Shown here: piece after piece, positions 11,045-32,449 of the stretch
Layout of the letters: each line of letters begins with the position of its first letter
How positions within the stretch are numbered: the stretch's first letter is position 1
From: Petrolisthes cinctipes
Lineage: Eukaryota; Arthropoda; Malacostraca; Decapoda; Porcellanidae
DNA: 64,000 bases
Direction: 5' to 3'
Assembly: GCA_033782935.1 (NCBI GenBank)
Contig: JAWQEG010003787.1
Span: 7,501-71,500 of the forward strand
Made by a program: the position numbers and the translations under genes
The notes under the pieces: generated by a model
Told to the model about the DNA's origin: nothing
The model's input: the letters and a program-made list of their open reading frames with translations, nothing else
Databases searched by the model: none

Positions 11045-13970
11045 TATACACTGAGGGGGTTTGGGCTTATGGAAAGAATGCATGATAGAAAGTTTAAGGT
11101 GTATGGGAGTGAGATTGAGGGGCCTAGTGTGAGAGGGAGACCTCGATCCAGATGGGTGAACAGGAGTCAATTTGATGTGTCACAGGAAAACACCAGCTTT
11201 TGTCAAGGATATCATATTGATAATATGGTCTATTTTGCTCCTCAGAGCAAAACTTCAGCAATTTTCATCACTGTACACTTGATGGATGGGTAAGTCAGAT
11301 TTAAGATATTTGTAAATACATGCATGCATACCATACTGTTATTTGAAGGATCAATTTTACCAAAGGTGGGTTGTAAGTATTGCAGAGTGTAAAAATTATA
11401 CTGATCATATTCAGTTTGAATGCTGACAGCTACTGTATATCTCCCACATTTTTATCATAGATGGTACAACTCATCAAGCTTAAGTCATCTGTAAGTACAC
11501 GTTGCATTAGTTGTTGGATGGTCTATAAAGTGAGAATTGGAGGCTTTTTATTTCTCCATACTTTATTATAAAATCAAATTAACTTGGCTATGCACTAAGA
11601 CAATGTCTTTTATGGTATAAATTGGAAGAATCAGTAGCTTCCAGTTCACTGAATATGTTGCCTTCATTATTGAATATGGGGTTAAGATTTGCTTTACTTG
11701 CCATGTTCCACAATTAAAAGCAGAAACTGGACACTATTATCATTTATTGTATTGGGTAAGAGATCCAATTGCCAGCATAGCAAAGTATGGAGTTTTCTTT
11801 CGTATGTTTAAATAAACAATGAGGGCACATCAACTGTACTCTCTGTAATTTTCAGGGAATGTATAATATGAAAACTTTTCTTCTAGCATACCAAGAGTTG
11901 AATATAAAGTTGGGGGACTGTTTTTCCACACTTAATAAAGGGAAATCAGGGCAGCTTTTTGCAATGGCTGTAGTAGAAAGAGAATTGTAAAAAGTCAGTG
12001 ATACATGGACTGTGATACAAAGGATTCTCCCATCAATAAATTGTTTTGTTACTGTCATGACCACATATTTATGGGAGTTGCCAGAAGTTTCCTTGCTTTT
12101 CACTTATATGTGTAGAAACATTTGCCCCAACTAAAATAATATGTATGTCTGTAAGTTGAACCATTGGAAGTGAAGGTGTGATTCTGAAGTCTAATATTTT
12201 TAGGGTGAATGTAAATGTCTACAGATTATAATTATATAATACAGCTCACCAGGAATGGTCATAGCTTGCCACTTACGGTTGGATGTTAAATGTCACCTTG
12301 GGGGATTCAAGGTACAGGAAACCTTCATTATGGTAATGATATATACTACACGTATGTGCAATGAATCTGTGTACGGAAGAGTGAAGAGAGATATACAGTA
12401 ATTATAATCCTCTAGAAATTGGAGAGGTACTAGCACAAACGTCCAATAACATGCAGTACTTTTAAGTACTGTACATTGGGTTGTTGCACGAGTAAAGACA
12501 ATCTATACTTAGTGGAATGCCAGCCTGATAAGAAAGGTAATTCCGAGAAATATTCAGCATGCAAAAGTGAAAAGGTGTTAAAGTATATGGTATAAATGTA
12601 TAATGAAGGTTTCCTGTAACACAAGACTTTATTGTATTGACTTAATATTTACCATCAACCAGAAAACTAACCAAACATTTTATCACAACCAGATGATTAT
12701 TAAGAGGAAAGGTGGCATATGTTTAGTACATAAGTCTTGGAGAGGTGAATGCATGTAGTGTATATAGATGTATATATGAACTCTTATGTAACTTTTGTGT
12801 ATGTGTGTGTGTTTACATGAAATTGTGAGACAGACAGTAAACAAGTTTAGTGAGTGGCAAACCATCAGTTTAGTTTGGAGAGGTCTGATGAAGTAGGAAG
12901 ACTTTATTTTATCCAGTTGATCTCAGTTACATGAAAAAAAAGTGGCATATGTGTGTGTATGTAATTACTGTATATGTAGATGCAAGTGTTTGTATGTGTA
13001 CTGGTATATGTATCTGTAGAGGTACTGTATCACAGAAACATTGTGCTGTACTCATCATTAGAGATGGTAGAATCAAGTTAGAACAATCATCTTGTGTACA
13101 TATTAACTATTTAAGGACTGGTGGTGTTCTTTTGTTGGTATGAGAACATGCTAGTTGAGAGCTCTGTGGCTACTGGTTACCACTGAAATCATAATGCATA
13201 CAAAAATAGTCAGGTGTTTTCAGGTTATAGTAAGAGGATGAGATGCTCTTACTGAAGTGGAGGATACTGATTTTGCCAAACTGTGCTGGGAAGTTGACTG
13301 TCTAAACTGATATAGTCTAATGCCAGTTTCGAGGAATCACTAGACTCCCATTCACTGAGATCCTATCCCTGTAACACATTCTCATACTTGTAGCAGAATG
13401 ATTCAAGAGTTTAGATTGACTTATATAGGTGAAATTACACTTTCATTGAATATTCCATCCAAGCTAGCAAGTGTAAAGTATTATCCATGATCTTAACTGT
13501 ACAGATAAGTATGCTTAACGTATCTAGGAGCTGGTAAATATTCTTTGTAAACTCCAAAGACTAGAGATTGGAGCGAGATTTGATGGGCTGGTGTGAAAGA
13601 GAGCCTCACAGACAGATGGGTGAGCAAGATGGAAGGGTACATGAGGGTGAGAAATGTTGAGTGGAAGGGAAGGGCTCATTCCTCCTTGATTATTGTAAGA
13701 TATTTGTATACCGGAGGTGCATCTGAGAAAAACTATGCTTTCAAATTTTTGAGGTACAGGAATGGCAATTTAGTAATTTAAAAAATACAAGTAAGGTACC
13801 AAGACAAAGCTGGTATTTAAATGTATTGTATAAAGTATTAGCTAGCCCTCATGCATGTGCAACAGACATTAAACATAATATATGAATCAGATTAAGGCAG
13901 ATATGAGAGTTGGTGTTGTTAGTAGTGTTTGAATTGACAGTGTGGTACAAAATGGTGCTTATGAATTACA

Positions 13971-14122
13971 GGAATAGTATACTTTTGGTACATTGGAGTG
14001 CCTTGATTCCCCCAATGTATGCTGGAAAACACCAGATGTCGAGAAATAATGGTGGCCTGTTGCTTAGAGTAGTTTCGGGGAATCTGTTGCTTCAGATATA
14101 CCAACACTGTACTACCCCCTAA
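13971..14122. mobile_element. MITE superfamily sub-type A
   Basis: GTATACTTTTGGTACATTGG AGTGCCTTGATTCCCCCAAT on the left; AATAATGGTGGCCTGTTGCT and AGTAGTTTCGGGGAATCTGT on the right, closing in TACCCCCTAA. Reverse orientation relative to 14356. Confidence 0.82.
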
Positions 14123-14355
14123 GAATGTTATACAAAGCAAGAGTGGTATTGTTTCTATTTACAACACTAAGAATACATTTTTATATGTACAGAATGTGGG
14201 TTTGTTGGTTTGTTTGTAACCCTACAACTGCACATCAAAGGATAATTTTTGTTAGAGAAGGTACCGTTAAATTGCTCAAACTTAGGAAATAAAGCAATTT
14301 CCATGCCGCTCAACCCACAGGTTCCATGAGTGAAGGTCATGAGAGATATTATGGC

Positions 14356-14519
14356 TTAAGGGGATAGTACAATGTTGGTAATTCTGGAGCAACTGATTCC
14401 TCCAAACCATTCCACATGACATGACACCATTATTTTTGTTAATCTGGTCCTGTGTTCTGGCATACTTTGGAAGAATCAAGGAGCTGCTCTAGTGTACCAA
14501 AAATATATTACCCCCTTAA
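14356..14519. mobile_element. MITE superfamily sub-type A
   Basis: TTAAGGGGATAGTAC ... TTACCCCCTTAA ends; GGAGCAACTGATTCCTCCAA on the left and CATACTTTGGAAGAATCAAG on the right. Lies about 235 bp from another type A copy in opposite orientation. Confidence 0.85.
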
Positions 14520-15207
14520 AGTTGGAGTGACATCAGCAGGGAATGATAATATTTTCTATGTAATCAGAGCACATCACCTTGCCATTGTAGTCTTTTCATG
14601 AGTAGGAATAGTGTGATATTGTAGAGAGTATGGTAGTGGGGAGGAGTAGCTTACGTGATGTGTACAGGATGTAGTAATGGTGGAAATACTATCTACTAAG
14701 CTATGCCTTACAGGAGGGTGTTGCCTCCCCAGAAGGTCTGCATGCAATGACATCTCCTTAACTCAGTCTGGTTGAAAGGGATACAAGAAATTTTACTCCC
14801 GAGGAAAAAATGTAGAATGAGACATGTGTGAATAATTAAGTACTATACATTGAAGCCGTTCACTGATTATAGAATGGCAGTATTACATGGTGGCCATCTT
14901 GCCTTTTAGTGCATCATACTTTAGTAATGGCTTTGTACAGTATATTAAATCAAGCCCAAATATATTTGAATGTAAATAGATGTTCAGGAATCAATTAATT
15001 ATTATGTTAACAAGATGTAGTAAACATTAACAGGAGTACTGCAAGTTAAAATTATTATAGTAGATATTTCCTTGAAAGAAAAAGTTATCTGAAAAGGCTT
15101 TCAAAGAAAGAGTTAAGTAGCAGACTGGCATATATGGTATTATTTACCGTTGAACTCAGTACTCAACTTGATACTCTTGCTTCATACCTGTGCCCATATC
15201 CTTTTTA

Positions 15208-15390
15208 AGCCCCTTCCACACGAGGCCAAAACACAGCGGGCACGGACAACTGAATGAAATTCTCTTGCTTTTTACCAGTGTTACCAGATCAAACAGTCTC
15301 TGGCAGCCATTGGCCACTTGTGCCCGCCACCCACCAACAAAATTGGTAACAGTGTCTGCCCGCAGTTTTTTGTCTCATGTGGAAGGGGCT
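15208..15390. mobile_element. MITE with AGCCCCTTCCACA termini and TTA target repeat
   Basis: The left end AGCCCCTTCCACACGAGG is mirrored by CTCATGTGGAAGGGGCT on the right, with GCGGGCA / TGCCCGC sub-terminal arms. TTA flanks both ends (15205-15207 and 15391-15393). 183 bp. A TTA/TAA 3 bp target fits PIF/Harbinger-type insertion, but the superfamily is not proven. Confidence 0.75.
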
Positions 15391-15393
15391 TTA

Positions 15394-16249
15394 CAGTGGT
15401 ACCTGGGTTCTTGAATTTAATCCGTTCCAGAAGGCTGTTCGAAAACCGAATCAATATTTCCCATACGAAATACTGTAAATTGGATAAATCTGTTATAAAC
15501 CTGCAAAAATTATGCATTATGAAGCATTTTAAGTAACAATATAGCTTATTTATACCTGTATAATAATTCAGTAAACCCTTGCTAAGTCGGGTGAATTGGG
15601 GGGGGGGGGGGGGAGACCCTTGTTGAGTTATCCGAAGATCTGAGGGATTATTTTGATGTGTACGACTGACCGCATGCACACTTAATCTCAAAACTACATG
15701 TGCTTTCACTCGTATCTCTGGTTCCCATACACAGCTGCGCACACACATAAACATGACAATTTCACAAAAAAGGATATAGTACTGTAATAATGTAAATTGA
15801 GATGAAATAAGGTGTTGTGGTGTGGGAATCGGAGCAGCAGAGCTGGTATCAGTCAGTTTGTCAGTCACGGCGTACTTGTTGCCACATGGAGACATTATTC
15901 CCGCGATTTTTGTCATATATCTATGCTTGCTTCTCGTACAGTAATCTCCTTTCAATGGCGCTGGAGAAACTTTCAAGTGATATTAGTAGTGATGAAAAGA
16001 AAAGACAGCTCATAACATTCTGTGAAAAAGTCAATATTGTTAAGAGTAAAGAGAAAAGGTGGCAACAATTGGCCATGCTTTAGGGTTGATCCAAATAACT
16101 GTAGCGGTTTATTTCGGGGGTTTGGGCCACAACAGCTTGGTTTGGGAACCAAGTTTATGTTTGACAACCGAGACATTTTGTCTCTCAAGATTATGTTTGA
16201 GAACTGAATTATTCGAGAAGGGAGTTATTCAAGAACCGAGGTACCACTG
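15394..16249. mobile_element. Tigger/pogo-like non-autonomous element
   Basis: Termini CAGTGGTACCTGGGTTCTTG AAT and ATTCAAGAACCGAGGTACCA CTG, flanked by TA (15392-15393, 16250-16251). The TIR and the following AATCCGTTCCAGAAGGCTGT TCGAAAACCGAA resemble widespread Tigger-type elements. Near 15955-16080 a short frame reads EKKRQLITFCEKVNIVK, like the first helix region of CENP-B/pogo-type transposases, then stops: a likely relic of the transposase N-terminus. A poly-G run sits at 15598-15613. Confidence 0.75.
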
Positions 16250-18631
16250 TATACATTTTCTTTTACTATCATTGTGCAGATTGCCTTTTATGGCCTTGTA
16301 CTAGTTTTCTTGTTTTGCATTATGGAAATTACTGTACATGAATTATATATTTTTTTTGTCCATTTTCTTGTTTTATCTTAGTACCAGGTGCTCTATATTG
16401 CTTGGTACTAGCCCAGAATGGCAAAAATGCATAGGACCCCTGTTGTGGGCAAGATATAATCCTGAATGTCCTTGATTTTGGAGCTGAGTATCGTAATTCC
16501 CACAGCTAAATCACAACATGTGTGAGAATAAGATGAATTATCCACATTTAGTATTTGTGTACGTTTGTGTGAGCAAGTCTGCTTGATATGTTTTATCATA
16601 TAGCCACAAAACAACACACCAAATCAAACATAAAACATCATATTATTATGTGTATGGCTAAACCTTTATCGTATAATAGACAATTCATCAACTATATTAC
16701 AGTAAATATAACTGCCACAGAAACTATATTTAATGGATGATTGAGTGGGTGAACAAAAGTATATAAGGAGGAAATATGGAGTGAAAGAGAAATCAGGGTG
16801 TGGAACTGAAAAGGAGCATTACCCCTAAATGATTAAACATTGTCAATTATATTGATTTTAAGATAATACACTACATTATGGGCCTGTACCACTGACAAAA
16901 ATATAATTATTATTTTTCAAAATGTTTTTAAATCCCCCAAGTAAGAATATACCAACCAGTTGTCTCAGATAGGCAACGGGAATGAGGTAATATTTTCTTC
17001 ATAAATATGAGATTGAGGTACCGGTAATACTATTTTCATAACTATTATATCTTACACCATTGTTACCATGTTGTCCGTTATACTGACCAAACATAATTCA
17101 TATAACTAGAATGTTCACTAACAGGGTAATTATTAACAAATGTTTTGTAAATACTGAAAGCCTTACTCATGACAATTATGACAGGGCTGAGTCAGGTCTT
17201 CCAACACTACCTCATGAAAATGGAATTAGGTATGCTGTACAGTATATTGTGCAAATAGACATGAGGAATTTCCAAAGGTGCACATATACATGACTGTAAA
17301 GTATATTCACAGCAAAGAGTTGGCTTTACCACATAAAGTTTTCCGGAAAAGCAGCCATTCATATATATTGTGCATGTGCACAAGGATGCAAGAATGCACA
17401 AGTATGGACACACTCGCACCATCTGGATACAAACACCCAGACCTTGGAGTTTGACAATGTTTATAAAAATGCATAAATTACATAATGTACTCCCAGGTTG
17501 TATTAGGTAAACTAAATTCTAACACCTGTACTGAATCAGGCTTACTGTTCCTGGGATTATATCTGACCATTCATACCATTGGCAATATATACATAAGAAA
17601 TACATTTTAAAGCCACAAAAGTACTGTGGCAAATCTTGGTTAGTGCAGCCCACAAGAAATGCAAACACAACTTCACTCTTTCATTTGTACTTAACCCCTA
17701 AAAAGATGGGCATAATTTTGTTGTGACAAGCACCCATATTTTTGGAGACTGTGCTGTACAAAGACCAAATTGTGAGAACGATATGGGGGAGGTATAGTGT
17801 CCTCTTAATTCTCCATGGGAAAATATATCAATATTAGTGCTAATATCATGTGTGGACACCAGTCTTCCTGTTCAAGAGGACACCCATAGGAGTTAAAAAC
17901 CACTTTTATTAAAGAGGTCTTAAAATACTATTGACTGCAGCTTGTATAAGATTGACTCCCCCTGCTGGTGCAATAATAAAAATAAACAAATTTCCAAGCC
18001 CACCTCCATCTATGTTCAGCTGACTACAATTCACATGTTGAGGCTCGCAGGATGGAGATGGTAATTATTATATAGGTAATCAAAGCTTATGTGTTTCCAA
18101 ATTATGTGGGCTACATTTTTATATGAGAGATGATGTGCCACCTTCTGGAGATATCTAAAACTGTCAAAATATGCTAATAATGTGGGGGTAAAGTTTGTGA
18201 GGTTATAGGCTCCATTTCTACTACTGTACTTTGGAATTAGGTTTGTAAGCAACCCAACACCACCACTCCAAGGAATGATGGGAATAAGGTTAGCAATATT
18301 CCTAGAAGGATATTATAAACCTGTGGCAACTCAACCCCCTCAGAAGGAAGCACTTGCGAACACCCATAAAAATAATGATAAAATTATTTTTCATATACAC
18401 AAATATCTTACAATTGCCTGACTTCAGAATCTACTACTATCTTTCTTATATTATAATCAACACAAAAATATGGTATGTTGAAACAATTCTAAAATGTCCA
18501 GACTTAACATGAATTGGAAATGAAGTTATAAAAATTACCCTAATGAATAAATTACCTTTCTACTTTATACACACTTTGTCTATATAAATCTTCAATGTTT
18601 ACTAATAACATCTTCCTTTCATCATTCACTG

Positions 18632-18690
18632 GTTGTTGTTGTTGAAGTTCCTCAAGCTGTCTGGCCGAGCAGCCCCGAGCTCTGGTTAAT
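18632..18690 (-). mobile_element. 3' fragment of CAA-tailed retroposon (family E)
   Basis: On the minus strand the fragment reads CGGCCAGACAGCTTGAGG then ends in AACTTCAACAACAACAACC. The same GGCCAGACAG...CAACAACAAC end occurs at 62298-62340. Only the 3' tip is clear here. Confidence 0.6.
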
Positions 18691-20558
18691 ATTATCAATT
18701 GGTGTCAAGGAGTTGGGTGTATTTTCTATGATTTTATAACCACTATTTGTAAATTAAATATTTTGTATTCATATTTTACAAAACAAATGCAAAGTTCATC
18801 TTACCAACTCTTTCTATTTGCTCAAAATTTTTGTATATATAAGGCCTAATTCATAATAAAAATACAGCATATAATTCATAAACTTCTGTTCTGTTGCTGC
18901 AGTATCATTATTCATTAGAGTTTAAGAATGATAATGGAGCAAATACTGTTCTTTCAAGTCGTCTTCTCTTTACACCATCAATTTTCATATATTTTTCAAA
19001 AGATTTCATATTGCAGTAAAATGTACACACCAAGAACTTGTACGTGCTATATGGTAATGCCCTGTATCACATATAACTTTACATTTGGCCTCAAACAATA
19101 CTAAATTTCTCTCTAGTTCACTTCTCAGAGTTTCCTGTATCTTTTTACTTTGTCAACGATTCTCTTACTTAACTCCATTAATTATTTGGTTACCCAAGCT
19201 GCTTCCTCATATTAACTCCTTATATACTGATGATTTCAAAAGATGATACAACATGTCTTACTGCTGAGACAATGGACATCAACAACACACAGACTACAAA
19301 AAGCTGCTTGGGCTATACCAGCCATTCTGTTGGTAGCAATGGTTAATAGTGATTGTAATACAGCTTTTCAAGTGGTGACAATGCTCTATGCTAGTCATGA
19401 GACTGAATGTGCCTATACTTTAGAGATGTTGTGTAACTTGGGGGTTGATAAAATAATATGGTATAAACATTTTGCTGCTCTGTCACCTCTTGAAAAACAT
19501 ACTATACACTTGAAGAGTAACCACTTTGCTTTTCTGGGTTTCTTGGAGGTACAGAAGTCCAAAGTTATTCCACCTACATGAACTTAAACCCCTGCTTCCT
19601 TCAGCATTAAAATATTGGAAAACTAAACTGGAATACTTATAAGTAAAAGATACACTGCCCTATCACTACATATACATACTGAATTTATCAGTAATTACTG
19701 TTAGCATTTTTATGAATCATAACTTTAAAATGACATACTGATCACTTCTGCAGACAGTTGCATCCACAGTAATTTGAAACTATATAGAGACAGCAATGGC
19801 TTTCCCTTGTACTGTCCCCGTTTTTTCAGAGTAATGAATGCTGAAGAATATTGGTCACCAATTAACCCTTGGATGACAAGGATTTACTTTTTCAGTACAA
19901 TTTTCTGTCATACCCTAAAGTAACATTTAATTACAGTAACCAGCACTGTAGATTGTAAAAATTAGTTTTCATCTCTTGCGGGATGAAGAGCTTTCAATCA
20001 ACAAATCATCATGTGTCAAGTGTTAGCCACAGCAATAGGGTTAACCGCCTGTCAAGTGAGCTAATGTGCAAGAATGTAGTATTTATGAGGGCTGAGTCCT
20101 TGCTCCATCAGTTGCATTTCTTCAATGTTGCTGACACTGATGGAAAGAATAAATAAATAAAACATAACACTAATCATTACATGAATGCAACTTCCTTTCC
20201 AATGTTATTCAAGTTTGTAATACACTGTTTTTCTATGGTGCATTTTTTCCTCACAATTTTTCAGAAATTGTTTATCTTGATATTTTCTGACACCACAAGT
20301 TCATCACTACATATGTAAAGAAGAAAGTATTAAAAAATAATATCCACTGCACTTCAATCTGTGCCAATTTTGCTGAACACTGTATCCTTCTTTGAATAAA
20401 TGAATGAGGAGCTCCAAGTTCAATTGCTGTCACTGCCACTGCAGACACCACACTTGACACCAAACCACTGCCACCACATCACTTAACTACACATCACTAT
20501 CAGAATAATCCTCCAAAACTGACTCTATCCTACCAGGTAGGCTATTCTGAAGCTGATG

Positions 20559-20707
20559 TGGTAAAACGATTTCAGTATACTGGAGGCTACTGATTCCTTC
20601 TAACTGCACTGAGAAACAAACTACAGTACCTCAGAATAGATTAACAGTTTTGTAAAATGGTTTGGAGGAGTCTGCATCCTCCAATTTACCAACAACTTAC
20701 CCCTTTA
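20559..20707. mobile_element. MITE superfamily sub-type B, diverged
   Basis: ATACTGGAGGCTACTGATTC CTTCTAACTGC on the left; AATGGTTTGGAGGAGTCTGC ATCCTCCAATTTACCAAC and CCCCTTTA on the right. Older copy than 34350. Confidence 0.7.
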
Positions 20708-21708
20708 AAAAACTGTCACACAACCATGCAGAAGATAGGTAGGTAGACAAGGATAGATAAATAGATATGGAAAGAGATATACAGTAGATATACAGTATAA
20801 ACTACTAGTCACCACCACCAAGATGCTTTACCTAAGGGATGCTGGGCTCCAGCCCTAAGATAGCGTAAAAAATATATATATGGACACAGTGCAAGCCAGA
20901 CTACCCAATGAAATGGGTCAGTAACATTCAGTCCCCCTTTCAGGCCCACAATTTTCAACTTCTCTCAGGCTTTAACCACAATCTGTCTTCCTGCAAATTG
21001 CTGGTTCCCACATCTATATCACCATACAAATCTCCCTACTTTTAATCACCACACTTTCTAATTTCTCATGAACTCTTTCTGTCACCATTCTGCATTACAG
21101 CTGACCTACTGTATAAAGCTTTATCAAATGTCTTGCACATCTCCCTTTTCAATCACACACTCCTGTATTAATATTGTGCATTTACTTATGTTTCATATAA
21201 CACACACATGAATACACACGACTTCCTTTCACTCAATATACCAATTTTCATTCAATGTCATTTACACCAAGTACCACAAAAGCTCTAATCACATAATCCA
21301 ATCAGTGAATATACACAAATATATTACTAGATACGGTACTGAAAAATATCTGGATAGACGAGTCAAGGTTAGTAAGATAAAATGAGGAAATAAAAATATC
21401 AATTGATATATAAAAATCTAAAAAATAGAAGGGATAACAGTCTCTGGACAGAACAGTAGGGCAAGTGTGTGTGTGTGTGTGGGCAAACTATCTGAGATCA
21501 TTAGTATGGCAGTGGGTCAAGTATTATCAACCATCACTGGGCAGCATTGGGTCAGTGTGGTGGTTTGTTGAGGTTGGGATACATCACAACAGCAACAAAC
21601 GAGACTACCACTGCTAATACATTAGTGGGTCCTTGCAGTAGGGGGGATCAGGGCAGGGCAGCACACCACTGAGACATCAGCAGTAACATTAGTGATGGGA
21701 AGGTAGGC

Positions 21709-29328
<7,620 letters not shown>

Positions 29329-30229
29329 GTTTGTTTACTAGAATGAAAAAAGTGACAGTAGACAAGCGTAATATTTTATTTTTAAGTCTTTTTTATTGTA
29401 TTTTACATCATTGTACGTTTTTTTAACATTGCTTTATTTTATTTTATTTTATTTTACATTATTACGTGACAGTCGATAAGCTCAAGAAGTTTAAGTTCAA
29501 GTTGTGGGTCCCGCAGAGGGCCGCTCATGGGCAGCATAATATGTGGGGGTTGTGCGGGGGATTTAAGGATCCAGGGGAGGATTAAGAAGGGGGTTAGGAT
29601 AAGGGTGGATTGGTTCAGGGACTGCGGGTATATATAGAGTTGTGAGTATGTTGTCGCTCTAGCTTTGAATATACATAAACATCGATGCATAGGTTGATTA
29701 ATTAAAAGGTAAAATTCCATTCCAGGAGAAACTTTCTTTACCAACCATAAAACAATATTAATTACACTAATACTGAGAAGTTGAGAACACGTTTATAATG
29801 AGGGCTGTAGTGAACTGGCAGTTGATGACTCGAGAAGAGAATTTATATGGTTGGGTAACAAACTTGTAATATTCCCATTTTGCCTTATGTGCCGGTGGAA
29901 TGTGATGCTTGAGGAAGAAAAGGAGTGCATAATTACCAGTACGATACAATTTGAGGACATATTGACAGTTGATGCAAAGAAGGTTGGTTAATTTGGGCTG
30001 TCTGTGCCTCGCTTATGAAGAAGAAATTGGCTACTCTGGTGGCCGGGCTATATACGTTTGCTTGGATATTGGGCGGGTTTTGTGTACCTGGAGGTGGCAA
30101 CTCAAGATCAGAGAGTATGACCCTGACGTGCCTGCGGGCGGCTCCAGCAGAATTAAGTTGCCACACATAACCTGACAGTCTGACACTTGGTAGATTAGTA
30201 CAACGCAAGCCAGCCAGCCGAGTGGGAGG
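29329..30229. promoter_or_regulatory. Shared divergent promoter region HDAC3 / DGAT1
   Basis: The two start codons, head to head, are separated by 901 bp. No coding frame or recognisable repeat occupies it, except a T/A-rich stretch at 29375-29460. A TATATATAG box lies at 29629-29637 on the plus strand, about 590 bp before the DGAT1 start; whether it is used is unknown. Both 5' UTRs must lie here or be spliced from here. Confidence 0.55.
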
Positions 30230-32399
30230 ATGTCAATCGGTGGCTCCAGTGGGGATGAGGCAAACTCGTCGGAAAATGGAATACAGATAGTCAAGACCGG
30301 TGTACAAGCCCAGGCAGACGAATCCAGGGTGAGTTTATATTGTTTCGTTCGACTGTTACCCAAGAACCTGTGTGGTCCAGTGGAAACGGAAAAGCGGAGT
30401 GAGTGATTCTACAGTATAAGTGAAGGGGTCTCTCTCTCTGTCTGTCTGTCTGTTTAGCTAAGGTTAAGCAAGGTGTTGTGGCCTATAAAAGCAAGCAAGC
30501 AGTGTTTGGTGTAGCCTACGTTCTAACTTGCACGGACAACCTATATAACTCGTATGGTGGCATTTAACTTGACCTAGCTTCTCCTCCTTATATTCTGACG
30601 GTATATTCTAAGGCGTGAGGTTATGTTTGACGTAACCCAGAACCTCTTATTCTGACGGCATATTCTGAGGTGTGGGGTGTTATTTGACATGACCTATTTC
30701 CTCTTATTCTGACATGACCTTATTGTCCTACAGGGTCGTCCAGCAGGTCTAAGGAGGTCTTTTGTCATTCTCATGTCAAATCAAACCAGTCCCATAGCGT
30801 TTCATATTTACGTAAACTGTATTTGAAATAAGTGTTGTTGACTGGCAGGCCCTGAAAACCGTATATATGGTCAATCGAATCTTGAGTTACGAGTCAGTCA
30901 GCATGAGTAGTAGGTTAAGGGGGTAAGTAAGTGCAGTTCAGCTGAGTGTTGGTAAATCTGGAGCAACTGATTCCTTCACACTATTCCACGCAACAGGACA
31001 CCATTATTTTAGTTTATCTGGTCTTATTTCCGGACATAAGTTGGGGGAATTAAGGAGCTTTAACTGACCAAACATATACTATATTGTCCCCTTAAGGCCC
31101 CTGTGATCGTGTATGGGAATTAGAAGTTTCTGATTCCTCCTGACCATACCACGAAACAAGCTCCTTCCATTTCGGTGGTGTTTCGTGGCAATATTTGAAG
31201 GACTCGTTTACCTCCAATTTTCTGACAACATCACGGGGTCTCCTTAAATGATTATGTCAAGGTTCGAATACTACGGTGGTATTTCATCAGCCACTAAACA
31301 AGATCAAGAAACAAGATCTACTAACTTTCTCGAACATGAGTGTAAGTTAATTAGAGTGATTCACACACACACACACACACACAGTACTTGACACGTCGTG
31401 GGGTATAACAATATGCAAGAATATCCGTGGTAATGCCGATGACACATGCAGTACCGGTACATACAATGGTTGTGTATTGTGTCTATAGGTTGGTAGGGGG
31501 TGTGGGGGAGTCATCGTATTATCTATAGGTTGGTAGGGGGTGTGGGGTAGTCATCGTATTACTATAGGTAGGGGGTGAGTCATCGTATTGTGTCTATAGG
31601 TAGATAGGGGGTGTGGGGGGAGTCATCGTTTTGTCTATAGGTAGGTAGGGGGTGAGTCATCGTATTGTGTCTATAGGTTGATAGGGGGTGTGGGGGGAGT
31701 CATCGTATTGTCTATAGGTAGGTAGGGGGTGTCATCGTATTGTGTCTATAGGTAGATAGGGGGTGTGGGGGTAGTCATCGTATTGTCTATAGGTAGGTAG
31801 GGGGTGTGGGGTAGTCATCGTATTGTTACCACACCATCGTCAACACCAGCATACACAGGGACGGTGTGTTGTAGTGTACACGATCGAGTGTTTTGCCCAC
31901 ATAACATTTCTTCAGAGACCCTGTATGTATGAATAATGAACAATTAATTATCAGATTTGCTGCATGTTCACTCCTCCTGATGACTGACTGACTGACTGAC
32001 TGCGTGGGTTAGCTAATGAAAATAAATAAGAAAATATATATAAATCCCGATAAATAAAATAAATAGAAACTTGTACGAAGCCATAATTATATACCGGTAA
32101 ATAAATAAAATAAAAACTCGTAAGAAGCCATAATTATATACCGGTAAATAAATAAAATTAATAGTACAAGGCCATTATTATTACAGTATAGGGCATTGGA
32201 TATTTCGGTATTAACAAGGCCATAATTACAGTATAGGGCATTGGACATTCAGGTATTAGTAATAAACTGTGTGATCCAAAGGGGCTGACACTGTAACATA
32301 CATAATATTGTACTTGTGTAGACTTGGGTTATCTGGTGGAGTGATTGGGTTTACTAGAGTGGAGGAGATCAGAGTACAAACAACCAGCAGTATCTCTCT

Positions 32400-32449
<50 letters not shown>

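Larger units (their letters stand above)
10016..21708. other. Convergent intergenic region UBE2Z / HDAC3
   Basis: About 11.7 kb between the two stop codons. It must hold both 3' UTRs; AATAAA hexamers occur (for example 10159-10164, inside a MITE, and near 11812) but I cannot choose a cleavage site. The rest is MITEs, a Tigger-like element, a CAA-tailed retroposon fragment and AT-rich DNA. A 112-codon open frame at 19243-19581 matches nothing I recognise. Confidence 0.6.

Noticed and set aside
15281..15976. 231-codon minus-strand frame, the longest single frame in its area
   Set aside because: It runs across the boundary of two transposable elements and a poly-G tract; the translation shows no domain.
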